DNA of 64,000 nucleotides, from the NCBI RefSeq assembly GCF_052088025.1, contig NZ_JBQCYD010000009.1, positions 3,957 through 67,956 of the forward strand, in the 5' to 3' direction. The translations under genes were made by a program, and so were the position numbers. The notes under the pieces were generated by a model, which saw nothing but the letters and a program-made list of their open reading frames with translations, did not search any database and was not told the origin of the DNA. Each line of letters starts with the position of its first letter. The stretch's first letter is position 1. Source of the DNA: Anaeromonas sp052088025. GTDB taxonomy: Bacteria; Bacillota; Clostridia; Tissierellales; SIT17. This document shows positions 34,714 through 43,844 of this stretch, piece by piece.

Positions 34714-35640
34714 CTACCTTAAAAAGTCCATTAATGATGGCTGTATTATTCTTGCTCCTGCTTGAAGGGATGCTTGATACACTGTTTCTTGGGTTTTAAG
34801 ATCTATTATTGTTTTTGCTATATCTGCATCTTCATTTTTTGATAATAGTTTTGTTACACTTAGTGTTTGATCTTCTAATCTATTCATATTTAACTCTAAT
34901 CTATTGGTCTTTGCTCCTATTTCTGCCCTTACTGAAAGTAGATTGCTTATTGTATCATCTACTTCACCAAGTGATTCATTTATACTTTCGCTATCATCTG
35001 TATCTAGACCATCTATAAGCCTATCAAACACAGCTATCATTTCAGGCTTTTCACCTGCTGATACTAATTCAGCATCATAGCTCCCATTTGCCGCTCCAAA
35101 TAATCGTGTCCCTACTATATTTACATCTATTGTATCTGCTGAACCCACATTGTATTCGGTCTTTTCATTTATAGCTAAATCTATATTATATTTGCCATCT
35201 TCACCTATTAAATCACTACCTGTTTTATAGCCTGAAAAAATTCCTCGTCCTGCATATTTGGTGTTTGCTACCTTTATTACTTGTTCTCTAAGTTGCTTTA
35301 TCTCTGCTGATATTTTTTCCTTGTCTTCAGCTGTGTTTGTTCCATTTGCTCCTTGTACTGTAAGTTCACGTGCACGCTGAAGTACATCACCAATTTGTGA
35401 AACGCTTGATTCTGTTATTTCCATCCAGCTATTTGCATCATCTACATTTCTTTTGTACTGTTCTATTCTGGATAAATCTGTATGGAACTTTAGTGATTTT
35501 GATACTCCTATTGGATCATCTGAAGGGAGTTGGAATTTCTTCCCACTTGTCATCTTATCATTAGTTTTACTTAATGTTTCTAAATTGTTATTTACATTTC
35601 TCATCATATTGCTAATCATCATATTATTTGTTATTCTCAT
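34714..35640 (-). CDS. flgL: Flagellar hook-filament junction protein FlgL (HAP3)
   Basis: A 308-residue flagellin-like protein. The N-terminus MRITNNMMISNMMRNVNNNL and the C-terminal helix (TIIDLKTQETVYQASLQAGA) match FlgL, which joins the hook-associated ring to the filament. It starts 2 bases after the second flgK stop, with GGAGG in that gene's end. Length is normal for the family. Confidence 0.95.
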   Translation of the reverse strand: MRITNNMMISNMMRNVNNNLETLSKTNDKMTSGKKFQLPSDDPIGVSKSLKFHTDLSRIEQYKRNVDDANSWMEITESSVSQIGDVLQRARELTVQGANGTNTAEDKEKISAEIKQLREQVIKVANTKYAGRGIFSGYKTGSDLIGEDGKYNIDLAINEKTEYNVGSADTIDVNIVGTRLFGAANGSYDAELVSAGEKPEMIAVFDRLIDGLDTDDSESINESLGEVDDTISNLLSVRAEIGAKTNRLELNMNRLEDQTLSVTKLLSKNEDADIAKTIIDLKTQETVYQASLQAGARIIQPSLMDFLR

Positions 35641-35642
35641 AT

Positions 35643-37118
35643 TTACCTCCCTACAAGTCCTAATCTATTTATTGTCACATCATATATTGTATCTATTGTT
35701 GTTATCATTCTTGCTGCTGCATTGTATGAATGTTGGAATTTGACCATATTACTCATTTCTTCATCTAGGGAAACTCCTGATTCTGATTGGCGTCTTTTAT
35801 CTATTCCTTCTACTATTACCTTTCCATTTTCGCCCATTCTTATAGATTGTTGGCCATCTACAGCGAGCGTTGATAATACTGATTTCATGAAATCATCTGG
35901 TGTACCTTGTGGTAATTGCTCATTATCATTATCTGGTTTTGCAGTAAAGAATTCATTGTTATCACGTTCTGCTATCAACTTCTTTATGATGTCATTATTT
36001 TCTTTATCGGCAACATCAGGACTAGAACTTGCTGCTATATTATCTAGATTGTTTAGTATAGCTTCTGATACCTTTATATTTGATGCATCAATATTTGTGC
36101 CACTGCTCGGTTCAAACATATTTATTTCATCATCTTCATTTCTGTTAAAGCCTTCTTTATGAATATCATTCATATTTTTTGCAAAGGTCTTTGCAAAATC
36201 ATTTAATCTTTTCATATAAAAAGGTACTCCCCTATATTCCTGGTTTACTCCATCACCATCGCGTACATCTATAAGTCCTTTGAGCGTCCCTGACTTTAAT
36301 TCTAGTTTGTTTCCATTTTCCCATTCTAATTGATATAATTTTTCTTCACTGTTTAATGGGTTTCCTATAGTTGGTGCTGGATATTTTAATTTGTTTGACA
36401 CTTCACCATCTACTAGTGCTACTCCACCTATTGATACTTTGAATCTACCATTGGTCTCTGACGCATTTATATTTGCTATCTCTGATAATTCATCTACCAA
36501 TAAATCCCTACTATCCCTGAGATCATTTGCACTTGATCCATTTAGTTCTATTAGGTATATTTCTTTGTTAAGTCCTGATATCCTATCTGAATAAGAATTT
36601 ATCTTCTTTATATTTGTGCCTACTTCAAAGTTGATTTCATTTTGTGTAGATTTTAAATTTTCTGCTGTTGAATTTATATATTTAGTCAGTGAAATCATCT
36701 TTTCACGAACGAGTGCTCTATTTGCATCATCGCCTGGATTTGTTGAAAGTGACTCTAGGGATGTGAAAAATTCATCTAAATTTTTCCTTATACTAGAATC
36801 TGATGGTTCATTAAAAACATGTGATATTTCTGTAAGTGCTTCTTCTTTTATATTCCACTCTCCTACTGGAGCATTTTCTCCCCAGTATTTGAAGTCTAAA
36901 TATGAATCACGCACCCTATTTACTTCAGTAATATTTGTACCTGTACCTAAAAATCCGAGTCCAGCTATATTGTGTGGATTGTTGGATTCTTGTGTGTTTT
37001 GCTGCCTACTATATCCCTTTGTATTTACATTTGATATATTGTGATTTGTTGTATATAGATTTTTTTGACTTGCAAGAAGTCCTGATACTGCTGTATTAAA
37101 CCCTATCCATCCACTCAT
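35643..37118 (-). CDS. flgK: Flagellar hook-associated protein FlgK (second copy)
   Basis: A 491-residue HAP1 protein. N-terminal FNTAVSGLLASQKNLYTTNH and SNVNTKGYSRQ, and C-terminal LDEEMSNMVKFQHSYNAAAR are FlgK signatures. It is the second of two adjacent flgK-like genes, about the same length but clearly diverged. Either the two make a mixed junction or one has specialised. It starts 14 bases after the first copy ends. Confidence 0.93.
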   Translation of the reverse strand: MSGWIGFNTAVSGLLASQKNLYTTNHNISNVNTKGYSRQQNTQESNNPHNIAGLGFLGTGTNITEVNRVRDSYLDFKYWGENAPVGEWNIKEEALTEISHVFNEPSDSSIRKNLDEFFTSLESLSTNPGDDANRALVREKMISLTKYINSTAENLKSTQNEINFEVGTNIKKINSYSDRISGLNKEIYLIELNGSSANDLRDSRDLLVDELSEIANINASETNGRFKVSIGGVALVDGEVSNKLKYPAPTIGNPLNSEEKLYQLEWENGNKLELKSGTLKGLIDVRDGDGVNQEYRGVPFYMKRLNDFAKTFAKNMNDIHKEGFNRNEDDEINMFEPSSGTNIDASNIKVSEAILNNLDNIAASSSPDVADKENNDIIKKLIAERDNNEFFTAKPDNDNEQLPQGTPDDFMKSVLSTLAVDGQQSIRMGENGKVIVEGIDKRRQSESGVSLDEEMSNMVKFQHSYNAAARMITTIDTIYDVTINRLGLVGR

Positions 37119-37132
37119 TTATCTTCGCTCCT

Positions 37133-38593
37133 TTAATTTCCTACTCTACCCATTCTGTTTACCACATTGTCTATCATTTCATCTATTGCATTTACAAGCC
37201 TACTATTTGCTGTGTATGAATGTTGAAATTTAAGCATATTAGTCATTTCTTCATCCATTGATACTCCTGATATGGCTGATTTTTGTCCCTGTATATTTAA
37301 AATTATGGTACCATGAGTTTTATTCATTATATTTGCTTTATTTGCTTCTACTCCCATGTCTGCTATAATGGACCTGTAATAGTTATCTGGAGTAATACTC
37401 AAATTGTGTTGCTGACCATCATCCTTATCTGAATTTGTATCTGAAAAAAGATTACTATCCCTTATATCCCTTATTGCCTTAGCTATAGTTCCATCTCCTC
37501 TTTCTCCTGTTCCTGATGCAGCTATATTGTTTAAGGTATCTAAATTATCATTTAATTTTATATTGCCTGCAGTTATCTCACCTGATTCTCCACTTCCTAC
37601 AAAGAATTTTCCTGCTGGATCTCCTGTAAGTGTTTTACCACCCTCATGGATTGCATTTACTTTGTCTGCAATTCCCTTTACAAAATTATCTAATCTATTT
37701 ATAAGGCTAGGTATGACTTCTGTGTATTTTTCATCTGTAGAATCAAAACCTCCTCGCCCTTCTATTATTCCCTTTAGATATCCACCCTTTATTTCTACCT
37801 TGGTTTCATTCATATCCTTCCACTCTATTTGAAAGAATGAATTCTTATCTGCTTTTGCTTGCATCTCTCTTGAATCTTCTCCACTTACAAGCATGACTCC
37901 ACCTACATATACATCAACTGATCCATTTTGATTTTCTACTGATTTTATATTTATATCTTCTGATAATCTATCTATTAGTGCATTTCTTTTATCGCGAAGA
38001 TCATTTGCCTTGACTCCTGATGCTTCATTTAATGTGATAGTAGAATTTAGTTTTGCTATATCTTTTGCCATATTATTTATTTCATTTACTTTATTTGATA
38101 TATCCTTGTTCAAATTTACTCTAAGGGAATTTAATTGATTGGATGTATGATTTACTGTTTCTACAAAGGCTATAGCGCGTTCTCTAACCATTCCTCTTAT
38201 TGTAAGATTTTCTGGATCTTTTCCGAGTTCATCGAAACTATTCCATAGTTCATTCATCACTTCACCAAGTCCTGAACCACCTGGTTCATTCATTATCTCT
38301 TCTACTTGTGAAAATATATCGGTTCGAGCCTGCCAATATCCTGTGCTTTCTGCTTCAGACCTATAGCGCTCGTCTAAAAACCTATCTCTAATTTGTCTTA
38401 TATTTGCTACATTTACTCCAGTTCCTATAGAGCCCTTTACTCCTACCATATCCTGATAATGCCCATCTGATTGAATGACATCTTGTCTTACATAGTTGGG
38501 GTTTGTGCTATTTGATATATTATGACTTACTGTATCTAATGCCTTTTTGTTTACATATAATCCTGATATTGCTGTTGATAATCCTTGAAACAA
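37133..38593 (-). CDS. flgK: Flagellar hook-associated protein FlgK (first copy)
   Basis: A 486-residue HAP1 protein with N-terminal QGLSTAISGLYVNKKALDTV and SNSTNPNYVRQ and C-terminal MDEEMTNMLKFQHSYTANSR. The start is TTG at 38593, 8 bases after a GGGG-rich ribosome site. It follows flgN. The NPNYVRQ segment departs from the usual GYSRQ, suggesting a specialised variant compared with the downstream copy. Confidence 0.93.
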   Translation of the reverse strand: MFQGLSTAISGLYVNKKALDTVSHNISNSTNPNYVRQDVIQSDGHYQDMVGVKGSIGTGVNVANIRQIRDRFLDERYRSEAESTGYWQARTDIFSQVEEIMNEPGGSGLGEVMNELWNSFDELGKDPENLTIRGMVRERAIAFVETVNHTSNQLNSLRVNLNKDISNKVNEINNMAKDIAKLNSTITLNEASGVKANDLRDKRNALIDRLSEDINIKSVENQNGSVDVYVGGVMLVSGEDSREMQAKADKNSFFQIEWKDMNETKVEIKGGYLKGIIEGRGGFDSTDEKYTEVIPSLINRLDNFVKGIADKVNAIHEGGKTLTGDPAGKFFVGSGESGEITAGNIKLNDNLDTLNNIAASGTGERGDGTIAKAIRDIRDSNLFSDTNSDKDDGQQHNLSITPDNYYRSIIADMGVEANKANIMNKTHGTIILNIQGQKSAISGVSMDEEMTNMLKFQHSYTANSRLVNAIDEMIDNVVNRMGRVGN

Positions 38594-38608
38594 AATAATT
38601 ACCCCTTT

Positions 38609-39094
38609 CTATGCCTTTTGATTGAACAATGATATATTTTCAGATTTTGCCTTTCCTTTTCCATAGGTCAAATTGTTATCCCTGTTTGTAAATACATTTA
38701 TATTCAAATCTATATAATCAAGTGAATCCTTTATTAATGTGCCATTTAATTCATTTTTATTTTTAACCTCATCTAGTAATTTGATTAACTTTTCTCTTGA
38801 ATTTGAAAGTCTTTCTTTTTCTTTTCCCTGTAAGATATCTATGATTTCTTTTATATTTATGTCCTTTTTTAATCCCTCTTTATGAGCAATATTAAAAATA
38901 ACTTTTTCACGTAATGTTTCAAATTTAGATAATTTTTCTATTATAGAATATTCTTCCTTTGTTATATTATCTAATGCTTTTAAATCTCCCGATATTAATA
39001 TATCTGTTTTTTCTTGTAATTTTTTAAGTAACTCGCTATATACATCTATTTCTTCATTTAATACTTTTATAAGTATATCTATTAGTTCTTTCAT
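38609..39094 (-). CDS. flgN: FlgN-like flagellar export chaperone
   Basis: A 161-residue helical protein with the FlgN pattern: an N-terminal ELIDILIKVLNEEIDVYSEL helix and a long charged middle helix. FlgN chaperones FlgK and FlgL for export and here lies directly upstream of both flgK copies. It starts 8 bases after flgM. Confidence 0.85.
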   Translation of the reverse strand: MKELIDILIKVLNEEIDVYSELLKKLQEKTDILISGDLKALDNITKEEYSIIEKLSKFETLREKVIFNIAHKEGLKKDINIKEIIDILQGKEKERLSNSREKLIKLLDEVKNKNELNGTLIKDSLDYIDLNINVFTNRDNNLTYGKGKAKSENISLFNQKA

Positions 39095-39102
39095 ATAATC
39101 AC

Positions 39103-39390
39103 CTATAGGCCTTTTCTACTATTGATATCTTCTAATATCTTCTTTGCTACCAGTTTTGAATCTATATTATAGTTTCCATTTTTCATTTGAGTTTTTATTT
39201 CTTTTATTTTTTCTTCTCTAATATCAGGTGAGTTTTTTGCTAGTTTTATAGCCTTTTGTATCATCTTGGCTTCATCTGATATAGTGAATTCATCTTTTTT
39301 ATCTGATTTTATTTTTTGATCTGACTTTATGCTGTTGTTCTTATATGCATTTTGGATTTTATTTATATTTCCATTATTAAATATTTTCAT
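39103..39390 (-). CDS. flgM: Anti-sigma-D factor FlgM
   Basis: About 95 residues. The C-terminal part (DEFTISDEAKMIQKAIKLAK ... MKNGNYNIDSKLVAKKIL) matches FlgM, which binds the flagellar sigma factor until the hook is complete. The N-terminal part is polar and disordered, as usual. The ATG at 39390 follows GTGAGG by 8 bases; an upstream GTG overlaps that site. A sigma-D promoter lies in front, closing a feedback loop. Confidence 0.9.
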   Translation of the reverse strand: MKIFNNGNINKIQNAYKNNSIKSDQKIKSDKKDEFTISDEAKMIQKAIKLAKNSPDIREEKIKEIKTQMKNGNYNIDSKLVAKKILEDINSRKGL

Positions 39391-39423
39391 AAAAAACACC
39401 TCACTTTTGCCTTTCTATATATA

Positions 39424-39451
39424 CTATCGGCAATAGTGAGGTGAAACTTTA
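39424..39451 (-). promoter_or_regulatory. Sigma-D promoter of the flgM-flgN-flgK-flgL operon
   Basis: Minus strand TAAAGTTT (39444-39451), 12 bases, GCCGATAG (39424-39431). Confidence 0.9.
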
Positions 39452-39464
39452 GCTATAGTGTAAA

Positions 39465-39872
39465 TTATCTTCTATTTTTTACATTTAATTTGTTTGCATT
39501 TCTATATCTTTGTTCTTCTTCCTTTTTCAACTTATCTTCTCTTAATACTCCCTTTAATTCCATATCCATTTCATTTATACATTTATCACAAAATCTACCT
39601 GATGATATAGGCTTTTCACATCTTTCACAATCTAATATGAGATTGCTTCCTTCTTTGATTTCAAGTTTTCCCTGCCTTAAAAATTCTAATATTTTCTTTT
39701 TAGGCACCTCTGTTGCTTGAGATACCTTGTTTATATCAGCATTTGAATTATCATAGATATATTCTCTCACCTTTTGATACATATCATTTTCTTCATTTCT
39801 ACAAGCGTAGCAATTATCAAATCCATCATAGCTATATATCTTTCCACATTTCTTACAGTTTTTTATATTCAT
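39465..39872 (-). CDS. YvyF/TIGR03826-type flagellar region zinc-finger protein
   Basis: About 135 residues. Two CxxC-type clusters (CKKCGKIYSYDGFDNCYAC near the N-terminus; CERCEKPISSGRFCDKC around residues 87-103) probably bind zinc; between them is a helical segment resembling a MarR/MerR-like helix-turn-helix (ADINKVSQATEVPKKKILEF). It matches the conserved protein between comF and flgM in Bacillus. The second ATG (39872), 9 bases after GGGG, is the better start. Confidence 0.85.
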   Translation of the reverse strand: MNIKNCKKCGKIYSYDGFDNCYACRNEENDMYQKVREYIYDNSNADINKVSQATEVPKKKILEFLRQGKLEIKEGSNLILDCERCEKPISSGRFCDKCINEMDMELKGVLREDKLKKEEEQRYRNANKLNVKNRR

Positions 39873-39886
39873 ATACATTCACCCCT

Positions 39887-40528
39887 TTAATCATCTCTGC
39901 CACTTGCTATTGTTATCAAATATGTTTTTTTGGCGCCCTTGTCCATTATATTTCTCTTTGCTTCATTATATGTTGCTCCTGTTGTCATGATATCATCTAC
40001 TATAAGTACACTTTTACCTTCAAATACATTTGTTTTTATGCTAAAGGCTCCTTTTATGTTTTCTCGCCTTAAAGCTTTTGATAGGCCTGATTGAGATTTG
40101 GTTTTTTTGTGTTTTATCAAATTTTTCGTGTCCATCTCTATATTTAGTTTTTCTGATAGATATTTAGCTAAAAGTTCTGATTGATTAAATCCTCTTTTGG
40201 CTTTTTTCCTCTTTGACATTGGTATTGGCACTATCAAATCTATTTCTATACCTTTTCTTTTCTCTAATTCTTCAAGGACAATAGGTCCTAGCATTTTATA
40301 TAGGTAGGGATTTTTACTATATTTATATGAAAATATGATTTCGCGTATTTTATCATTATACTTTAAAGGACATATTATATGATCTTCTATTTGATGGTCT
40401 ATAAATTCTAATTTACTTTTGCATTCACTACACAGATGATTTTTAATCGATTCATCAAATTCATTGCATATGAAACATATGTTTTTTTCTGGATAAATCA
40501 AGTCTATTATTTTTTTAAAAATTTTCAT
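39887..40528 (-). CDS. comFC: ComF family phosphoribosyltransferase-like protein
   Basis: A 213-residue protein with an N-terminal cysteine cluster (CFICNEFDESIKNHLCSEC) and a phosphoribosyltransferase fold whose PRPP loop VLIVDDIMTTGATYNEAK is intact. ComFC is required for DNA uptake during competence in several bacteria and GntX-like relatives are found widely. It overlaps nothing but lies 2 bases after recD2 and upstream of yvyF, as in other Firmicutes where comFA precedes it; here recD2 takes the comFA position. Confidence 0.9.
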   Translation of the reverse strand: MKIFKKIIDLIYPEKNICFICNEFDESIKNHLCSECKSKLEFIDHQIEDHIICPLKYNDKIREIIFSYKYSKNPYLYKMLGPIVLEELEKRKGIEIDLIVPIPMSKRKKAKRGFNQSELLAKYLSEKLNIEMDTKNLIKHKKTKSQSGLSKALRRENIKGAFSIKTNVFEGKSVLIVDDIMTTGATYNEAKRNIMDKGAKKTYLITIASGRDD

Positions 40529-40530
40529 AT

Positions 40531-42759
40531 TTAGTCCCTCATATATATATTAAATATATCCTTTAATCGCTTTGAAAGTCCTGAATATCTTGTTGTTATC
40601 CTGTTGTTACTTATCATATTTCCCAGGAATTTTTCCATTCCTACTAGTACTACTAGCTCCTTTGCCCTAGTTATTCCTGTATATAATAAGTTCCTTGTAA
40701 GTAGCATAGGTGGCCCCCACATTACTGGAATTATAACTACTGGAAATTCAGAGCCTTGAGATTTGTGAATTGTTGTGGCATAGGAAAGTCTTAGTTCATC
40801 AAGCCCAGAAAAGGGATATACTACAAGTCTATCATCATCAAACTTTACTGTGAGTTCTGATTCTTCATTGTCAATTTTCTCTATAATCCCTACATCACCA
40901 TTGAATACTCCCTTGCCTTTTTCTTCCACCTTGTTATTTTCCCTTATTTCCCATTCCATATTATAGTTGTTTTTTATCTGCATTACCTTATCGCCTACCC
41001 TAAATATAGTATCGGCTATTTTTCTCTCAGCTTTAATTTTTGATTTAGGATTTAATCTCTCTTGAATTTTTGTATTTAATGCATTTACTCCTGCATCTCC
41101 TTTTTTCATGGGAGATAATATTTGAATATCACGTATGGGATCATAGCCATTAAATTTCCTCAGTCTAGTGTGAACTAGTTCTAGTATTGTATCTACTATT
41201 TGCTCTGGATCATTTTTTCTAAGGAAGAAGAAATCCTTATCTTTTTTATTTAAATATGGATATTCTCCACTATTTATTCTATGGGCATTTACTACTATCA
41301 TGCTTTCTTTGGCTTGTCTAAAAATTTCATCTAATTCTACTACCTTTATTAATTTTGAATCTATTATATCCTTTAATACATTTCCTGCTCCTACTGATGG
41401 CAGCTGATCTACATCTCCTACTAGTATGAGCCTGGTTCCAGCCATTATTGCCTTTAGTAAATGATTCATAAGCAATATATCTACCATTGATACTTCATCT
41501 ATTATAACTACATCACTTTCCATAGGTGTTCCATCATCTACACCAAAGGCCATTCCTATTTCTTCATCTATAAAGGAATATTCAAGCAATCTATGGATGG
41601 TTTTAGCTTCTCTGCCTGTTGCTTCAGCCATTCTCTTTGCAGCTCGTCCTGTTGGTGCTCCAAGTGTCACCTTTAAATCTTCTTTTTCAAATATCTTTAT
41701 TATGGTGTTTATAGTTGTGGTCTTTCCTGTACCAGGCCCTCCTGTTACTACAAGCACTCCATTTTTGATGGATTCTTCTATTGCTTCTTTTTGTCTATTT
41801 GCAAGTTTAATTTCATTTTCTTTTTCTATTTGCTCTATTTCTTTTTTTGCATTTATATTTAATTCCTTTAATTCTACATTTGAAAGTTCTATCAATCTTT
41901 TGCTCACATTTGCTTCTGCTGTGAAAAATGCTAGTGAATATACTACTATCTCTCCATCTATATTTTCAAGTTTTATATCATTATCCAAAGTCATTTGCCT
42001 TATGCCATTGTCAATGCTCACTTCATCTATTGCAAGCACTTCCTTTGCCTTGTTTATGAGCATATCTTTTGGAATATAGGTGTGTCCCCCAGCTGATGAT
42101 TTTAATAGGGCAAATTTTATACCTGCCCTTATTCTATATACTGAGTCATGTTCTATGCCCATTTCCATTGCTATTTTATCTGCCATTTTAAATCCTATGC
42201 CAAATACTTCTTCTGATAATCTATATGGATTTTCTTTTATCTTTTGTATGGTTTTATTTCCATATTTTTTATATATTTTTATGCCAAACTTTGAACTTAC
42301 TGAGTATTGTTGTAAGAAGAGCATTACATCCCTTAGCTCTCTTTGTTCACTAAATGATTCTGCTATTTTTTTTACCTTTTTACTTCCTATGCCTTCTACT
42401 TCCTTTAATTTTTGTGGATCATATTGAAGTATATCTAAACTATTTTCTCCAAATCTTTCTACTATTTTTTCTGCTGTTTTAGGTCCAATTCCTAATATTA
42501 GTCCAGATGATAGATAATTTATTATTCCATTTAAGGTGGCTGGTACAACTGGTGCATAAGACTCTACTTTTAGCTGCTGACCAAATGTAGCATGGTTTTC
42601 CCAGTTTCCTTCTACCTTTATGGTTTCACCTATATTTATTATTGGGATATATCCTACTATGGTAACTACATCATCTTCTGTTTCAAGTATAGCTACGACA
42701 TATCCATTTGTATCATTTTTAAATATTATCTCTTCTACTGAACCACTAATTGAAATCAC
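40531..42759 (-). CDS. recD2: RecD2-type ATP-dependent DNA helicase
   Basis: A 742-residue SF1B helicase: N-terminal OB-like region and helix-hairpin-helix repeats (residues about 80-200), Walker A GGPGTGKT (340-347), DEVSMVD Walker B, and the C-terminal UvrD-like motif SYATTIHKSQGSEF. RecD2 acts 5' to 3' in repair and fork maintenance, without RecBC. The start is GTG at 42759 after GGAGG. It is followed 2 bases later by comFC. Confidence 0.95.
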   Translation of the reverse strand: MISISGSVEEIIFKNDTNGYVVAILETEDDVVTIVGYIPIINIGETIKVEGNWENHATFGQQLKVESYAPVVPATLNGIINYLSSGLILGIGPKTAEKIVERFGENSLDILQYDPQKLKEVEGIGSKKVKKIAESFSEQRELRDVMLFLQQYSVSSKFGIKIYKKYGNKTIQKIKENPYRLSEEVFGIGFKMADKIAMEMGIEHDSVYRIRAGIKFALLKSSAGGHTYIPKDMLINKAKEVLAIDEVSIDNGIRQMTLDNDIKLENIDGEIVVYSLAFFTAEANVSKRLIELSNVELKELNINAKKEIEQIEKENEIKLANRQKEAIEESIKNGVLVVTGGPGTGKTTTINTIIKIFEKEDLKVTLGAPTGRAAKRMAEATGREAKTIHRLLEYSFIDEEIGMAFGVDDGTPMESDVVIIDEVSMVDILLMNHLLKAIMAGTRLILVGDVDQLPSVGAGNVLKDIIDSKLIKVVELDEIFRQAKESMIVVNAHRINSGEYPYLNKKDKDFFFLRKNDPEQIVDTILELVHTRLRKFNGYDPIRDIQILSPMKKGDAGVNALNTKIQERLNPKSKIKAERKIADTIFRVGDKVMQIKNNYNMEWEIRENNKVEEKGKGVFNGDVGIIEKIDNEESELTVKFDDDRLVVYPFSGLDELRLSYATTIHKSQGSEFPVVIIPVMWGPPMLLTRNLLYTGITRAKELVVLVGMEKFLGNMISNNRITTRYSGLSKRLKDIFNIYMRD

Positions 42760-42819
42760 TTATAATACCTCCAAGAATTAATACTAAGTTATATATGTTA
42801 CTTTTCTAATTATATCACA

Positions 42820-43389
42820 CTAAAGCCTTCTTTTTATATCTACTATTTCTTTTATTATGAGTGCTATATCTTCTTTTGTGGCTGGAAGGGAGTACTTTGC
42901 ATGATCTTCACATATTTGATCATTCATCTTTTCTATGTATAGGTTTTTTACAAGTTTTCCTTCATTTATATGCTTTATAACTGTTGATTTGGTGTTCATT
43001 ACCTTGGTCTTTGATTTTAATGTTTTTATATATACTTCCTTTCTCTTTTCTATTACATCATCAATATATTTCAGATTAAAATATCCTACTGAGCCATCAT
43101 TTTTTGATATGGGTTTTCTAAGTTTTATTGGTATAAATATATCTCTTTTTGTAAGTGGTATTGGTACCATGTTTTTACTTTCTATAATTTTTCCATATTC
43201 ATCTCTTAATTTTCTCAAATCCAAACTATAATATCCTGCTATATTTTTCATGACCCTGTTTACCCTTGAATATATGAAAATATCTTCGCTGTCTTCTAAA
43301 ATTATTCTTGTAGAATTCCCCTGGATGTCTAAATAAACTGGTAGTATAGCAATTATTTTGTTTATTTGCATTTTTTCTAAATTTTTCAT
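42820..43389 (-). CDS. Unrecognised protein behind a LexA-box promoter (weak ComK resemblance)
   Basis: A 189-residue protein starting MKNLEKMQINKIIAILPVYL; the ATG at 43389 lies 9 bases after AGGAGG. No signal peptide or membrane span; many basic residues suggest nucleic-acid binding. I do not recognise it firmly. The order of segments (strand-rich N-terminus, central RDIFIPIKLRKP-type stretch followed by G..YFNLKYI, then short basic C-terminus) recalls competence regulator ComK, but identity is too low to claim. It precedes recD2 and comFC and has a consensus promoter containing a LexA-like box, so an SOS or competence role is a hypothesis. Confidence 0.6.
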   Translation of the reverse strand: MKNLEKMQINKIIAILPVYLDIQGNSTRIILEDSEDIFIYSRVNRVMKNIAGYYSLDLRKLRDEYGKIIESKNMVPIPLTKRDIFIPIKLRKPISKNDGSVGYFNLKYIDDVIEKRKEVYIKTLKSKTKVMNTKSTVIKHINEGKLVKNLYIEKMNDQICEDHAKYSLPATKEDIALIIKEIVDIKRRL

Positions 43390-43413
43390 GACTCTATTCC
43401 TCCTATTAAATTT

Positions 43414-43442
43414 ATTATACATCGAACAAACATTCGTGTAAA
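43414..43442 (-). promoter_or_regulatory. Consensus promoter with LexA-like box in the spacer
   Basis: Minus strand TTTACA (43437-43442), 17 bases, TATAAT (43414-43419). The spacer holds CGAATGTTTGTTCG (43423-43436), close to the Firmicute SOS box CGAAC-N4-GTTCG. Confidence 0.72.
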
Positions 43443-43519
43443 TAGTATTTCTTATTTTTGTATAAATATTTTTAATATAGGGACAATAATACTAAGACAG
43501 ATTATAAGGAGTGTTTTAT

Positions 43520-43675
43520 ATTAAAAATACTTTGATGATATTATTGTTCTTTTTATTATTAATTTTAATTGCATTTTCTGGATTTGTAATAGGAGCAAAA
43601 AATACTGAAGGGATATACAAAAAAGAGGAAGCCATCAGGCTTCCTCTCCTAGGTTTGATATTATTGCTTTTGTGA
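43520..43675 (+). CDS. Possible small membrane peptide with ATT start
   Basis: AAGGAG at 43506-43511 is followed 8 bases later by ATT and an open frame of 51 codons rich in Leu, Ile and Phe (KNTLMILLFFLLLILIAF...). A standard ATG occurs only at 43535, too far from the site. It overlaps the convergent yvrJ-like gene and its terminator. It could be a true small gene with a rare start or chance. Confidence 0.25.
   Translation: MKNTLMILLFFLLLILIAFSGFVIGAKNTEGIYKKEEAIRLPLLGLILLLL
43621..43647 (-). terminator. Terminator of the sigma/DUF1659/DUF2922/YvrJ operon
   Basis: Hairpin AGAGGAAGCC / GGCTTCCTCT then TTTTTT on the minus strand; it overlaps the last codons of the YvrJ gene. Confidence 0.88.
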
Positions 43676-43790
43676 GTTTATTTATACTAGAAGTGATATC
43701 AGTTAATTTACTTTCTATTCTAACTAGAAGAAATATTGATACTACTATAGGAAAACCCAAATTAGCAATTTGTGTGAATATGATTTCCAT
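43635..43790 (-). CDS. YvrJ family small membrane protein
   Basis: A 51-residue protein (MEIIFTQIANLGFPIVVSIF...) with one hydrophobic span at about residues 6-23 and a polar helix after it; the pattern NLGFPIVVSIFLLVRIESKL is that of the YvrJ family. The ATG follows AGGAGG. Function unknown. It is the last gene of a four-gene operon led by a sigma factor; B. subtilis yvrJ is likewise linked to a sigma factor (SigO/YvrI). Confidence 0.82.
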   Translation of the reverse strand: MEIIFTQIANLGFPIVVSIFLLVRIESKLTDITSSINKLTKAIISNLGEEA

Positions 43791-43844
43791 TTTATCCTCC
43801 TTTCCTTATTTTAAAAAAGGATAGGCTGTGCCTACCCTTTTATC

